Of a DNA stretch of 64,000 nt, positions 18,936 through 27,817 are shown one piece after another. The position numbers and the translations under genes are program-made. Position 1 is the first letter of the stretch. Each line of letters starts with the position of its first letter. The notes beneath the pieces were generated by a model. That model ran no database searches. It was not told the origin of the DNA and saw only the letters and a list, made by a program, of their open reading frames with translations. The stretch comes from Microbacterium allomyrinae (lineage in GTDB: Bacteria > Actinomycetota > Actinomycetes > Actinomycetales > Microbacteriaceae), in contig NZ_JAGTTN010000001.1 in the NCBI RefSeq assembly GCF_020682705.1, forward strand, positions 434,001 to 498,000. The letters are read 5' to 3'.

Positions 18936-21101
18936 ATGATCGAACCCGAGGTGCTCGACGCGGGACTGGGCGACGCGGACGACGACGACTTCGATGTGTC
19001 GGAGGCGTTCGACTCCCAATTGCCCGACCATCGCTATCTGGATCGCGAGCTCAGCTGGCTCGCCTTCAACCAGCGGGTGCTGGAGCTGGCGGAGGATCCC
19101 AACGTTCCGGTCCTCGAACGGGCGAACTTCCTCGCGATCTTCTCGAGCAACCTCGACGAGTTCTTCATGGTGCGCGTGGCCGGCCTCAAGCGCCGCATCA
19201 TCACGGGCCTCGCCGTGCCGACCAATGTCGGCCGCGCCCCGGCCGATGCGCTCGCCGACATCTCGGCGGAGGCGCACCGTCTGCAGCTGCGTCACGCCCA
19301 CGTCTGGACGACTCTGGTCCAGCCGGGCCTCGCCGACGCCGGCATCACGATGATCTCGTACGAGAGCCTCGACGAGGGCGAGCGGGCCGCCCTGTACGAG
19401 TACTTCCAGACCCAGGTGTTCCCGGTCCTGATGCCGCTCGCGGTCGACCCCGCCCACCCGTTCCCGTACATCTCCGGGCTCTCGCTGAACCTCGCGATCC
19501 GCATCCGCAACGCCCGGACGGGTCGTCAGGAGTTCGCGCGCCTCAAGGTGCCGCCGATGCTCCCCCGCTTCGTCTCGGTCCCCTCGAACGACGGACGTGT
19601 GCGATACCTGCCGCTCGAGGACCTGATCTCCAACCACCTCGACGACCTCTTCCCCGGCATGGAGGTGCTCGACCACCACGCGTTCCGCCTCACTCGCAAC
19701 GAGGACGTGGTGATCGAGGAGGACGAGACGGAGAACCTCATCCAGGCTCTCGAGGCCGAGCTGCTGCGCCGGCGCTTCGGGCCCCCGATCCGCCTCGAGA
19801 TCACCGACGACATGGACGATGTGACGCTGGACCTCCTGATCAAGGAGCTCGACATCACCGAACAAGAGGTCTACCGCCTCCCCGGCCCGCTGGACCTGCG
19901 CGGGCTCTTCGACCTGTCGCGCATCAATCGCCCGGATCTGAAGTTCAAGCCCCACGTGCCGACGACCGCTCTCGCCTTCCAGCCGGGCGACAACAACGAG
20001 CGCGCCGACATCTTCGCGTCGATCCGCAAGGGCGACGTCCTAGTGCACCATCCGTACGAGTCGTTCGCGACGAGCGTCCAGGCGTTCCTCGAGCAGGCCG
20101 CCAAAGACCCGCACGTGCTCGCCATCAAGCAGACGCTCTATCGCACGTCGGGCGACAGCCCGATCGTCGAAGCTCTGATCAATGCGGCCGAGGCCGGCAA
20201 GCAGGTGCTCGCGCTGGTCGAGATCAAGGCCCGCTTCGACGAGGCGAACAACATCGTCTGGGCACGCAAGCTCGAGAAGGCCGGAGTGCACGTCGTCTAC
20301 GGCCTCGTCGGGCTCAAGACCCACTGCAAGCTCGCCCTCGTGATCCGCCAGGAGGGCGGAGTGCTGCGCAGCTACAGCCACATCGGAACGGGAAACTACA
20401 ACCCCAAGACCAGCCGCATCTACGAGGACTTCGGCCTCTTCACCGCGGACGACCAGGTCGGACGCGACCTCACGCGCCTGTTCAACGAGCTCAGCGGCTA
20501 TGCGATCGAGAAGAAGTTCAAGCGGCTCCTCGTCGCCCCGCTGCACCTGCGCAAGGGGCTGCTGCGCCAGATCGACAAGGAGCGCCGCAACGCTCTCGCC
20601 GGAAAGCCCGCGGGCGTGCGCATCAAGGTCAACTCGATGGTCGACGAGCAGATCATCGACGCGCTGTACCGCGCGAGCCAGGCCGGCGTGAAGGTGGAGG
20701 TGTGGGTGCGCGGCATCTGCTCCCTCAAGCCCGGCGTCGTGGGGATGAGCGAGAACATCACGGTCCGCAGCATCCTGGGCCGCTACCTCGAGCACTCGCG
20801 CATCTTCGCGTTCCACAACGACGGCGACCCGCAGATCTACATCGGCAGCGCCGACATGATGCACCGCAACCTCGACCGACGCGTCGAGGCGCTGGTGCGC
20901 GTGGTGGCGCCGGCGCATCTGAAGGAGCTGAGCGATTTCTTCGATCTCGCGATGAGCGACACCTCGTCGTCGTGGCATCTCGGGCCGGAGGGCGAGTGGA
21001 CGCGTCACAACGTGGACGGCGACGGCAAGCCGCTGGTCGACGTGCAGGATCGGACCATGACCAACGTGCAGCGCCGCCGGCGGGCACGCGCGGTGCGATG
21101 A
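18936..21101 (+). CDS. ppk: Polyphosphate kinase 1
   Basis: A 721-residue enzyme making polyphosphate from ATP at the membrane face. The autophosphorylated histidine lies in [20 protein letters not shown]. The second catalytic histidine region ([21 protein letters not shown]) and the N-terminal domain starting [17 protein letters not shown] are intact. Length is typical. A Pho box precedes it, so polyphosphate synthesis appears tied to phosphate status. Its stop overlaps the next gene by 4 nt (ATGA). The order ppk then mutT1-like gene equals Rv2984-Rv2985. Confidence 0.95.
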   Translation: MIEPEVLDAGLGDADDDDFDVSEAFDSQLPDHRYLDRELSWLAFNQRVLELAEDPNVPVLERANFLAIFSSNLDEFFMVRVAGLKRRIITGLAVPTNVGRAPADALADISAEAHRLQLRHAHVWTTLVQPGLADAGITMISYESLDEGERAALYEYFQTQVFPVLMPLAVDPAHPFPYISGLSLNLAIRIRNARTGRQEFARLKVPPMLPRFVSVPSNDGRVRYLPLEDLISNHLDDLFPGMEVLDHHAFRLTRNEDVVIEEDETENLIQALEAELLRRRFGPPIRLEITDDMDDVTLDLLIKELDITEQEVYRLPGPLDLRGLFDLSRINRPDLKFKPHVPTTALAFQPGDNNERADIFASIRKGDVLVHHPYESFATSVQAFLEQAAKDPHVLAIKQTLYRTSGDSPIVEALINAAEAGKQVLALVEIKARFDEANNIVWARKLEKAGVHVVYGLVGLKTHCKLALVIRQEGGVLRSYSHIGTGNYNPKTSRIYEDFGLFTADDQVGRDLTRLFNELSGYAIEKKFKRLLVAPLHLRKGLLRQIDKERRNALAGKPAGVRIKVNSMVDEQIIDALYRASQAGVKVEVWVRGICSLKPGVVGMSENITVRSILGRYLEHSRIFAFHNDGDPQIYIGSADMMHRNLDRRVEALVRVVAPAHLKELSDFFDLAMSDTSSSWHLGPEGEWTRHNVDGDGKPLVDVQDRTMTNVQRRRRARAVR

Positions 21102-22036
21102 CTGAGACCGCCGTCTACGCCGCCGGAGGCGTCGTCTGGCGTGTCGTCGACGACAAGCTGCGCGTCCTGCTGATCCACCGCACGAAGTATCGCGACGTCA
21201 CGCTGCCCAAGGGCAAGGTCGATCCCGGCGAGATGCTCGCCGAGACGGCGACGCGGGAGATCCACGAGGAGACCGGCATCCGGGTCGCGCTCGGCGTGCA
21301 CGTCGGGGTCTCGCGCTACCACCTGCCCAGCAAGCGAACCAAGATCGTGCACTACTGGGCGGCGGAGGCGACGGATGCCGCGATCCGGGCGTCGGCGTTC
21401 GTGCCGAACAAAGAGATCGCGGCGATCGAATGGGTGACGCCCAAGAAGGCACTGAGCAGGCTCAGCTACCCGGTCGACGTCGAGATCCTCGAGAACTTCG
21501 TTCGCCTCGTCGACGAGGGGGTGCTGCGCACCTTCCCCATCATCGCGCTGCGTCATGCCAAGGCACTCGCACGCGAGGACTGGGAGGGCACCGACGCCAC
21601 TCGCCCGCTTTCTCCGCGGGGTAAGAAGCAGGCGGACTCCATCGTCGGCCCGCTGCTGGCATTCGGCGCGCGCAAGCTCATCTCCAGTCCCGCCACACGG
21701 TGCCTGAAGACCATGACCCCGCTGTCGGCGGCCCTCGGCCGCAAGGTGGAGAAGAACGCGCTGATCAGCCAGGACGCCTGGGAGGACGGCGTGTCGGATG
21801 CGCGCACCGTCATCGGCCACCGGGTGCGATCTCGAAAAGCCACCGTGCTGTGCAGCCACGGGCCGGTGCTTCCCGACATCCTGAGCGAACTGGCGCTGGC
21901 CACCGGCACCCTGCGCGGGTCGTACCTGGGCAGCGCCTCGGCTCTCGAGCCCGGCGCCTTCTCCGTCGTGCACCTGTCGGTCGACAACCCCGGCTCGGGG
22001 ATCGTCGCGATCGAGACGCACGCCCCGAAGGTATGA
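21098..22036 (+). CDS. mutT1: MutT1-like Nudix hydrolase fused to histidine phosphatase domain
   Basis: A 312-residue two-domain enzyme. The Nudix box is complete ([20 protein letters not shown], then TGI) at about residues 37-59. The second half is a histidine-phosphatase domain beginning [11 protein letters not shown], with a second histidine in VLCSHGPVL. In mycobacteria MutT1 hydrolyses 8-oxo-GTP and diadenosine polyphosphates, the phosphatase domain acting on the product. It overlaps ppk by 4 nt and the PPTase-like gene by 4 nt, so the three are co-translated. Confidence 0.9.
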   Translation: MTETAVYAAGGVVWRVVDDKLRVLLIHRTKYRDVTLPKGKVDPGEMLAETATREIHEETGIRVALGVHVGVSRYHLPSKRTKIVHYWAAEATDAAIRASAFVPNKEIAAIEWVTPKKALSRLSYPVDVEILENFVRLVDEGVLRTFPIIALRHAKALAREDWEGTDATRPLSPRGKKQADSIVGPLLAFGARKLISSPATRCLKTMTPLSAALGRKVEKNALISQDAWEDGVSDARTVIGHRVRSRKATVLCSHGPVLPDILSELALATGTLRGSYLGSASALEPGAFSVVHLSVDNPGSGIVAIETHAPKV

Positions 22037-22608
22037 CGCCGGGCGATCGCCCGCCGGTGCGACTGGCGTGGGCGGAGGTGCCCACGGGCATCCCTCGCCG
22101 CGAGATCGCATGGCGACTGCTACGCGGCCTGCTCGCCGCGGACGCCGAGCTGACCAATCCGTGTCCATTCTGCGGCGGCCCCCACGGCCCGGTGAAGACG
22201 ACGGATGCCGCGGGCCGCCCCGCGATCGCCTACGCGGGCACGACCGCCGTCGCCGCGGTCGCCGACGTCGGCGCGGCTGGGGGTGCGTTCGCGATCGACG
22301 CGGAGCCGGAGCGGGATGCAGTCCGCGATGCCGCCGGGCTGGCGGGAGTCCTCGGCTCCGGAGCAGACGTGCACGTGCGCGACTGGGTTCGCGTCGAGGC
22401 GGCGCTCAAGGCCGACGGCCGCGGCCTGCGTGTCGATCCGGGCGATGTCGTCGTCACCGAAGAAGGCCCGCGAAGGTGGTCCGCGATCGTTCCCGGCGCT
22501 CCCGCGCCCCTGCTCGGCTGGGATCTGGACGGCCCGCCCGGCGTCCTCGTGAGCGCCGCTGTCAGCGCGGCAGCGGAGGAAGCGCCGGGCGGTCGAGCCA
22601 CGCCGTGA
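22033..22608 (+). CDS. 4'-phosphopantetheinyl transferase-like protein
   Basis: A 191-residue protein with PPTase features. A CPFCGGPHG motif near residue 37 matches the N-terminal part of Sfp-type enzymes. FAIDAEPE stands for the metal-binding GxDxE, and WVRVEAALKADGRGL matches the W-x-x-x-E-A-x-x-K-A signature. These enzymes move phosphopantetheine from CoA to carrier-protein serines. It is short for a full Sfp type and its core is divergent. It ends the Pho-box ppk operon, and its last 47 nt overlap the 3' end of the M1 peptidase gene on the other strand. Confidence 0.7.
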   Translation: MTPGDRPPVRLAWAEVPTGIPRREIAWRLLRGLLAADAELTNPCPFCGGPHGPVKTTDAAGRPAIAYAGTTAVAAVADVGAAGGAFAIDAEPERDAVRDAAGLAGVLGSGADVHVRDWVRVEAALKADGRGLRVDPGDVVVTEEGPRRWSAIVPGAPAPLLGWDLDGPPGVLVSAAVSAAAEEAPGGRATP

Positions 22609-23866
22609 GGAGCGGCTCGATGCCCGCTCCCACGAGACGGACCACGAGCGCCCGGAAGTCCTCGGTGGTGACGGTCTCATGGGTGCCGGTGCGCGTCCAC
22701 TCCCGCAGCACCATCCAGAACGCGGCATCCCCGATGGTCCTGCGCACCGCCTGGAGGGTCAGCGCCCCGCGCTTGTAGACCCGATCGTCGAACATCAGCT
22801 CAGGACCGGGGTCCGAGAGCACGAGGTCCTGCGCGAGCCCGGCGAGACGCGCGTGGTGACGAGTCGCCTTCTCGTCGGCGCTGGGCCCTCCCGAAGCCTC
22901 GGACCACAGCCATTCGGCGTAGCAGGCGAAGCCTTCGTTGAGCCAGATGTCGCTCCATCGCGCGAGGCCCACGCTGTTGCCGAACCACTGGTGGGCCAGC
23001 TCGTGGGCGATCAGGCGCTCGGATGCGGCATCGAGGTGGTTCGCTCCGAAGACCGCCATCCCCTGCGCCTCGAGCGGGATCTCCAGGTCGTCGGCGGTCA
23101 CGACGAGAGTGCAGGCATCCTGCGGGTACGGACCGAAAGCCTCCTCGAAGACCTCGAGCATGCGGGCGACCGGCGCGAAGGCCGTATCGACGGCGCCCCG
23201 CAGCGCGGGAGGATGCACCACCGTCACGCCCAGGCCGCTCGAGGCGATGGTGACGGGCATTGCTCGCGACTCGTATCGGCCGACGTGGACGGCGGTGAGG
23301 TAGGTCGCGGTCGGCACGTCCGAGCGGAAGGTGCGCGTCTCGAACTGCCCCCGACGAGCCGAGCCGATCAGCGCACCGGTGGCGACGGCGGCGTAGCCGG
23401 CATCGGTCGACACGGCGATCGTGTAGAGCGCGCGATCGTCGAGCCGGTCGTTGCAGGGGAACCAGGTCGGGGCTCCCACCGGCTGCGAGGCCACGAGTGC
23501 GCCGTCCTCGAGCTCTTCGAAGCCGATGGTGCCCCAGCGCGTGCGACGGGGAGCGGGAGCACCTGCGTACACGACCTCGATCGAGAATCGCTCGCCCGCC
23601 TCCACACGGCGGGGAAGCGTGACCCGCAGCTTGCGCGGGCCCTGCGCGAACGCGGTGCGCCGGTCGCCGTCCACACGCACGCGCGACGCGCGCAGGCCGA
23701 TGAGGTCGAGTGCGACCGACGAGACTCCGAGCGCGGCGACCGCATTGATGACCGCGCGACCCTCGAGCCGATTCGTGCGGACCCGGTAGACCAGGTCGAG
23801 TTCGTACGATTCGACATCGAACGTCGTATCGCCGCTCTGCGGAACATAGGAGTCGTGAGCACTCAC
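22562..23866 (-). CDS. M1-family zinc metallopeptidase
   Basis: A 434-residue aminopeptidase of the M1 (aminopeptidase N) family, without a signal peptide. The zinc site HELAH (LIAHELAHQWFGNSVG) and the third ligand in WLNEGFACYAEWL are intact. The substrate-anchoring loop reads EAQGMAVF, a variant of GxMEN. The GTG at 23866 overlaps the stop of the NRPS gene (GTGA), so synthesis is coupled to it. M1-type peptidase genes have been linked to ε-poly-lysine turnover in Streptomyces, so a role in trimming or self-protection is a reasonable inference. Confidence 0.85.
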   Translation of the reverse strand: MSAHDSYVPQSGDTTFDVESYELDLVYRVRTNRLEGRAVINAVAALGVSSVALDLIGLRASRVRVDGDRRTAFAQGPRKLRVTLPRRVEAGERFSIEVVYAGAPAPRRTRWGTIGFEELEDGALVASQPVGAPTWFPCNDRLDDRALYTIAVSTDAGYAAVATGALIGSARRGQFETRTFRSDVPTATYLTAVHVGRYESRAMPVTIASSGLGVTVVHPPALRGAVDTAFAPVARMLEVFEEAFGPYPQDACTLVVTADDLEIPLEAQGMAVFGANHLDAASERLIAHELAHQWFGNSVGLARWSDIWLNEGFACYAEWLWSEASGGPSADEKATRHHARLAGLAQDLVLSDPGPELMFDDRVYKRGALTLQAVRRTIGDAAFWMVLREWTRTGTHETVTTEDFRALVVRLVGAGIEPLLTAWLDRPALPPLPR

Positions 23867-26800
23867 GATGTCGACTGGTAGGAGCGGATCTTGACGGCCC
23901 GCCACGGACCGATCGGGTTGCCGCTCCAGCGGGATCCGATGGGGACCGTCTCACCGCGCATCACCAGCGACGCCGGGCCGACCGTCGCGTGAGCGCCGAG
24001 TGTCGCGCCGGGAAGGATCACGCTGTGCGGCCCGAGCGTTGCCCCGGCCTCCAATTCGACGGTGTCCATGCTCATGATTCGATCATGGAACAGGTGGGTC
24101 TGCACGACGCACCCGCGGTTCACAGTCGATCCGTCGCCGAGGGTCACCAGATCCGGCTCGGGCAGCCAGTAGCTCTCGCACCACACTCCGCGGCCGATCC
24201 GCGATCCGAGCGAGCGCAGCCACATCGCGAGCGCAGGCGTCCCCGAGGCGGCCCGCGCGAACCAGGGGGCGGCGACCATCTCGGTGAAGGTGTCCGACAC
24301 CTCGGTGCGCCAGACGAAGCTCGACCACAGCGGTTGCTCCCCGGCGCGGATCGTCCCGACGATCGCCCACTTCGCGATCGTCGAGATTCCTGCGGCGACC
24401 GCGCCCGCCGCGAGCATGACGATGCCCGAGACGAGCAGGGTCCACACCGGTCCGATCCCCTGCCAGAGGGCGGCGAGTGCGAACAGCACCGCCAGTCCGA
24501 TCGCGCAGCTGACGATGACGGGGACGATGCGACCGAGTTCCCACAGGGTGCGGGCGAGCCGCAGACTCGGAGTCGGACGGTACGTGCGACTCTCGTCGCC
24601 GCCCGCCGACAGCCGGCGGAGCCGGACGGCGGGCGAGCCGAGCCAGGACGAACCCGGCTTCGCCCGGAGCGGTGCCGCCGACAGCACCGCGACCAGCCCG
24701 TCGCGGGGCACGCGGTGGCCGGGCGCCGCCATGCCGGAGTTTCCGAGGAACGCGCGCTTGCCGATCCGCACCGGACCGATCCGCAGCCATCCGCCGCGCA
24801 GCTCGTAAGAACCGACCATGGTGTCGTCCGCGAGGAACGCCCCGTCGTCGATGCGCGTCATCGACGGGAGCAGGAGAACAGTGGATGCCTCCACCTCGCG
24901 TCCCACGCGCGCGCCGAGCAATCGCAGCCAGACCGGCGTGAACAGGCTCGAGTACAGCGGGAACAGCACCGTGCGGGCGGAGTCGAGCAGACGCTCGATG
25001 CTCCATGCCTGCCAGCCGACGCGGCTCCGGACAGGGTGAGTACCTTCGCGGAGGCCGATCGACAGCAGTCGCACCGCGCCCACCACGGCGACGGCGAACA
25101 CCAGTCCCACGGCCAGCACTGCCGGCACGAGCCACACCAGGGCCGCGACGAACGCAGCGCCGAGGTCCGCGGCATCGCGGATCCCCTGCGCGATCACGAG
25201 ACCGCCGACGGCGAACGCCACGAGCGGAAGCAGGGCAAGGGCCACCGACGACACGGCATACGCCCACAGCCACCGGTGGGGCGCGGGAGCGCGTTCGGCG
25301 GGCCAGCCGGACTCGACCCCTCCCACCCGCTCGGCGGGCGAACCCGCCCAGGACTGGTCGGCGCGCACGCGCCCGAAGACGGCCGATCCCGGCGCGATGT
25401 CAGCGCGCTGGCCGACCCGGGTTCCGGGCGCAAGCGTGCTGCGCGCCCCGATCGTGGCATCGGCACCGATCCGCACCGCTCCGATGCGCACGACGTCACC
25501 GTCGATCCAGGTGCCGGTGAGGTCGACCTCGGGCTCGATCGCCGCGCCGTCTCCGACCTCGAGCATGCCGGTGATCGGCGGCAGCGTATGCATGTCGACA
25601 CCGCGCCCGATCTTGGCGCCAAGTGCGCGGGCGTAGTACGTCACCCAGGGCGCTCCCGCCAGCCCCACGGCGTCGATCTGGTCGGCGATCTGCTCCGCCA
25701 GCCACAGCCGCAGATGCACGGTGCCACCGCGCGGGTAGTCGCCGGGGCGGAGGCCCGAGAGCAGCGTACGCGCCGCGGCGACGGCGATCGCCATGCGCCC
25801 GAACGGCGTCGCGAAGACCACGAGCCCGATCAGCAGAACCCCCCACGGTACGGCGGGCAGCACATCGAATCCCGGCACCAGGCGCAGCAGGGCGCTGGCG
25901 GTGAGCAGGTACATCAGCCAGCGGATGCCGCTGAGAATGAACAGCGGCACCCCGAGGAGCGTCTGCACCCACTGGGTCGATCTAGGCGTGGGGACCGGCT
26001 TGTGGAACGTCGCGGGACCGTCGTCCTCGAGAGGCCCCAGGGCCTTCGCCATCGCGCTCAGGCGCGGCACGTCGTAGATATCGGCGACCGAGAACTCCGG
26101 CACCCTGACCCGGATGCGCGAGACGAGCTGCGCGGCGGCGAGCGAGCCGCCGCCGAGGTCGAAGAAGTCCGCAGAACGGCTGGGCACCGCCATCCCCAGC
26201 ACCGCCTGCCACTGCTCGGCGAGCCAGGCCTCGGCGGGAGACAGACCTGCGAGCGGCGATTCGACGCCGGGAAGCGGCCAGGGCAGCGCGGCCCGGTCGA
26301 CCTTGCCCGAAGTGCGCACCGGCAGCTCGTCCACCACGGCCAGCAGCGGCACGATCGCCGCCGGCAGTCGCTCGGCGAGCAGAGCGCGGGCATGGGCGCG
26401 ATCGAATTCGGCCCCCTCGTTCGCGACGAGGTAACCGACCAGGACGGGGACGCCCGCCTCGGTGGAGCGCACCGCGGCCGCGGCCGCCGTCACGCCCGGA
26501 AGATCCTGCAGCGCGGATTCGACCTCGCCGAGCTCGATGCGCCGACCGCCGACCTTCACCTGATCGTCGGCTCGGCCCATGAAGACCAGGCCCGCGGGGT
26601 CATAGCGCACCAGGTCGCCGGATCGGTAGGCACGGTCCCAGCCGAGCGTCGGCATCGCCGCGTACTTCTCGGCATCCTTCGCCGGGTCGAGGTAGCGCGC
26701 AAGGCCCACGCCGCCGATGATGAGCTCGCCCACCTCGCCCTCGGCGACCCGACGGCCTTCGGCGTCGACGACGGCGAGCACCCAGCCGTCCAGCGGCAGT

Positions 26801-27816
26801 CCGATGCGCACCGGACCCGCGTCCAGCGGTGCCGCGCACGCGACGACGGTCGCCTCGGTGGGACCGTACGTGTTCCACACCTCACGGCCGTCCGCGGCGA
26901 GGCGCGCGGCGAGTTCGGGCGGGCAGGCCTCGCCGCCGAAGATGAGCAGGCGTACGTTCTCGATCGAGTCCTCGGGCCACATCGCGGCGAGGGTCGGCAC
27001 GGTCGAGACGACCGTGATCCCCTGACGGATGAGCCAGGGGGCGAGGTCCTCGCCCGAGCGGACGAGCGCGCGCGGAGCGGGCACGAGGCAGGCGCCATGG
27101 CGCCACGCCAGCCACATCTCCTCGCACGACGCGTCGAAGGCGACCGACAGCCCCGCGAGCACGCGATCCTGCGGGCCGAGCGGGGCGCCTCGCAGGAACA
27201 GACTCGCCTCGGCGTCGACGAACGCGGCCGCGGAGCGATGGGTCACCGCGACGCCCTTGGGAACACCTGTGGAGCCGGAGGTGAAGATGATCCAGGCATC
27301 GTCGATCACCGCCGGCGGCGGCACGGCGATGATCGCATGCGTGCTCGGGTGCGGCGCGGCGCCCCGGAAGAGCGCGGTGGCCGCCGCCAGCTCCGCGTCT
27401 TCTCCGGCGGCGTCCGCGGCGACGTAGCCGTCGTCGGTGATCACGCCGCGCACCTGCGCCTCGCCGAAGACGAGGCGCGCACGTTCATCGGGGTCGTCCA
27501 CATCCACTGGCACATATGCCGCGCCGGCGGCGAGCACGCCGAGGATCGCGATATAGAGCTCTTTGGACCCTGACGGCACCCGCACCCCGACGCGGTCGCC
27601 CCGGCGCACGCCCGCCTCGTGCAGCCGCGCCGCGGTGCGCCCGACGCGCGCCATGAGGTCGCGGTAGCTCATCGCGCCCGAGCCGTCATCGAGGGCGGAT
27701 GCCTCGGGATGACGCGCCGTGGTGTCGCGAAGGATGTCGATCAGCGTGCGCGGCGGCGTGACGGCCGCCGATCCGTCGAGCTCCGCCTGCGGCACGGAGT
27801 CCCCCACCGTTGTCAC
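23863..27816 (-). CDS. Pls/PosA-type nonribosomal peptide synthetase (ε-poly-lysine synthetase-like)
   Basis: A 1317-residue membrane NRPS with the ε-poly-L-lysine synthetase layout. An adenylation domain (about 20-510, with IIFTSGSTGVPKG and NTYGPTE) is followed by a carrier domain whose phosphopantetheine serine is S558 (DLGGGS). Six membrane segments then alternate with three hexapeptide-repeat domains (about 690-860, 960-1100, 1200-1310) that act as condensation units. No classical C or TE domain is present. Hand alignment to GrsA gives the code D228 A229 E232 S271 I292 G294 T316 V324 V325 K505. E232 suits a basic amino acid. The GTG start lies 1 nt after the Rho-N gene stop and lacks a Shine-Dalgarno, so coupling is likely. 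The product is not proven. Confidence 0.85.
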   Translation of the reverse strand: MTTVGDSVPQAELDGSAAVTPPRTLIDILRDTTARHPEASALDDGSGAMSYRDLMARVGRTAARLHEAGVRRGDRVGVRVPSGSKELYIAILGVLAAGAAYVPVDVDDPDERARLVFGEAQVRGVITDDGYVAADAAGEDAELAAATALFRGAAPHPSTHAIIAVPPPAVIDDAWIIFTSGSTGVPKGVAVTHRSAAAFVDAEASLFLRGAPLGPQDRVLAGLSVAFDASCEEMWLAWRHGACLVPAPRALVRSGEDLAPWLIRQGITVVSTVPTLAAMWPEDSIENVRLLIFGGEACPPELAARLAADGREVWNTYGPTEATVVACAAPLDAGPVRIGLPLDGWVLAVVDAEGRRVAEGEVGELIIGGVGLARYLDPAKDAEKYAAMPTLGWDRAYRSGDLVRYDPAGLVFMGRADDQVKVGGRRIELGEVESALQDLPGVTAAAAAVRSTEAGVPVLVGYLVANEGAEFDRAHARALLAERLPAAIVPLLAVVDELPVRTSGKVDRAALPWPLPGVESPLAGLSPAEAWLAEQWQAVLGMAVPSRSADFFDLGGGSLAAAQLVSRIRVRVPEFSVADIYDVPRLSAMAKALGPLEDDGPATFHKPVPTPRSTQWVQTLLGVPLFILSGIRWLMYLLTASALLRLVPGFDVLPAVPWGVLLIGLVVFATPFGRMAIAVAAARTLLSGLRPGDYPRGGTVHLRLWLAEQIADQIDAVGLAGAPWVTYYARALGAKIGRGVDMHTLPPITGMLEVGDGAAIEPEVDLTGTWIDGDVVRIGAVRIGADATIGARSTLAPGTRVGQRADIAPGSAVFGRVRADQSWAGSPAERVGGVESGWPAERAPAPHRWLWAYAVSSVALALLPLVAFAVGGLVIAQGIRDAADLGAAFVAALVWLVPAVLAVGLVFAVAVVGAVRLLSIGLREGTHPVRSRVGWQAWSIERLLDSARTVLFPLYSSLFTPVWLRLLGARVGREVEASTVLLLPSMTRIDDGAFLADDTMVGSYELRGGWLRIGPVRIGKRAFLGNSGMAAPGHRVPRDGLVAVLSAAPLRAKPGSSWLGSPAVRLRRLSAGGDESRTYRPTPSLRLARTLWELGRIVPVIVSCAIGLAVLFALAALWQGIGPVWTLLVSGIVMLAAGAVAAGISTIAKWAIVGTIRAGEQPLWSSFVWRTEVSDTFTEMVAAPWFARAASGTPALAMWLRSLGSRIGRGVWCESYWLPEPDLVTLGDGSTVNRGCVVQTHLFHDRIMSMDTVELEAGATLGPHSVILPGATLGAHATVGPASLVMRGETVPIGSRWSGNPIGPWRAVKIRSYQSTS

Positions 27817-27817
27817 G

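Noticed and set aside
23989..27573. A 1194-codon open frame on the plus strand opposite the NRPS gene
   Set aside because: It is a GC-rich antisense shadow: Arg/His/Gly-rich, no domain, no ribosome site, and the opposite frame has full NRPS motifs.
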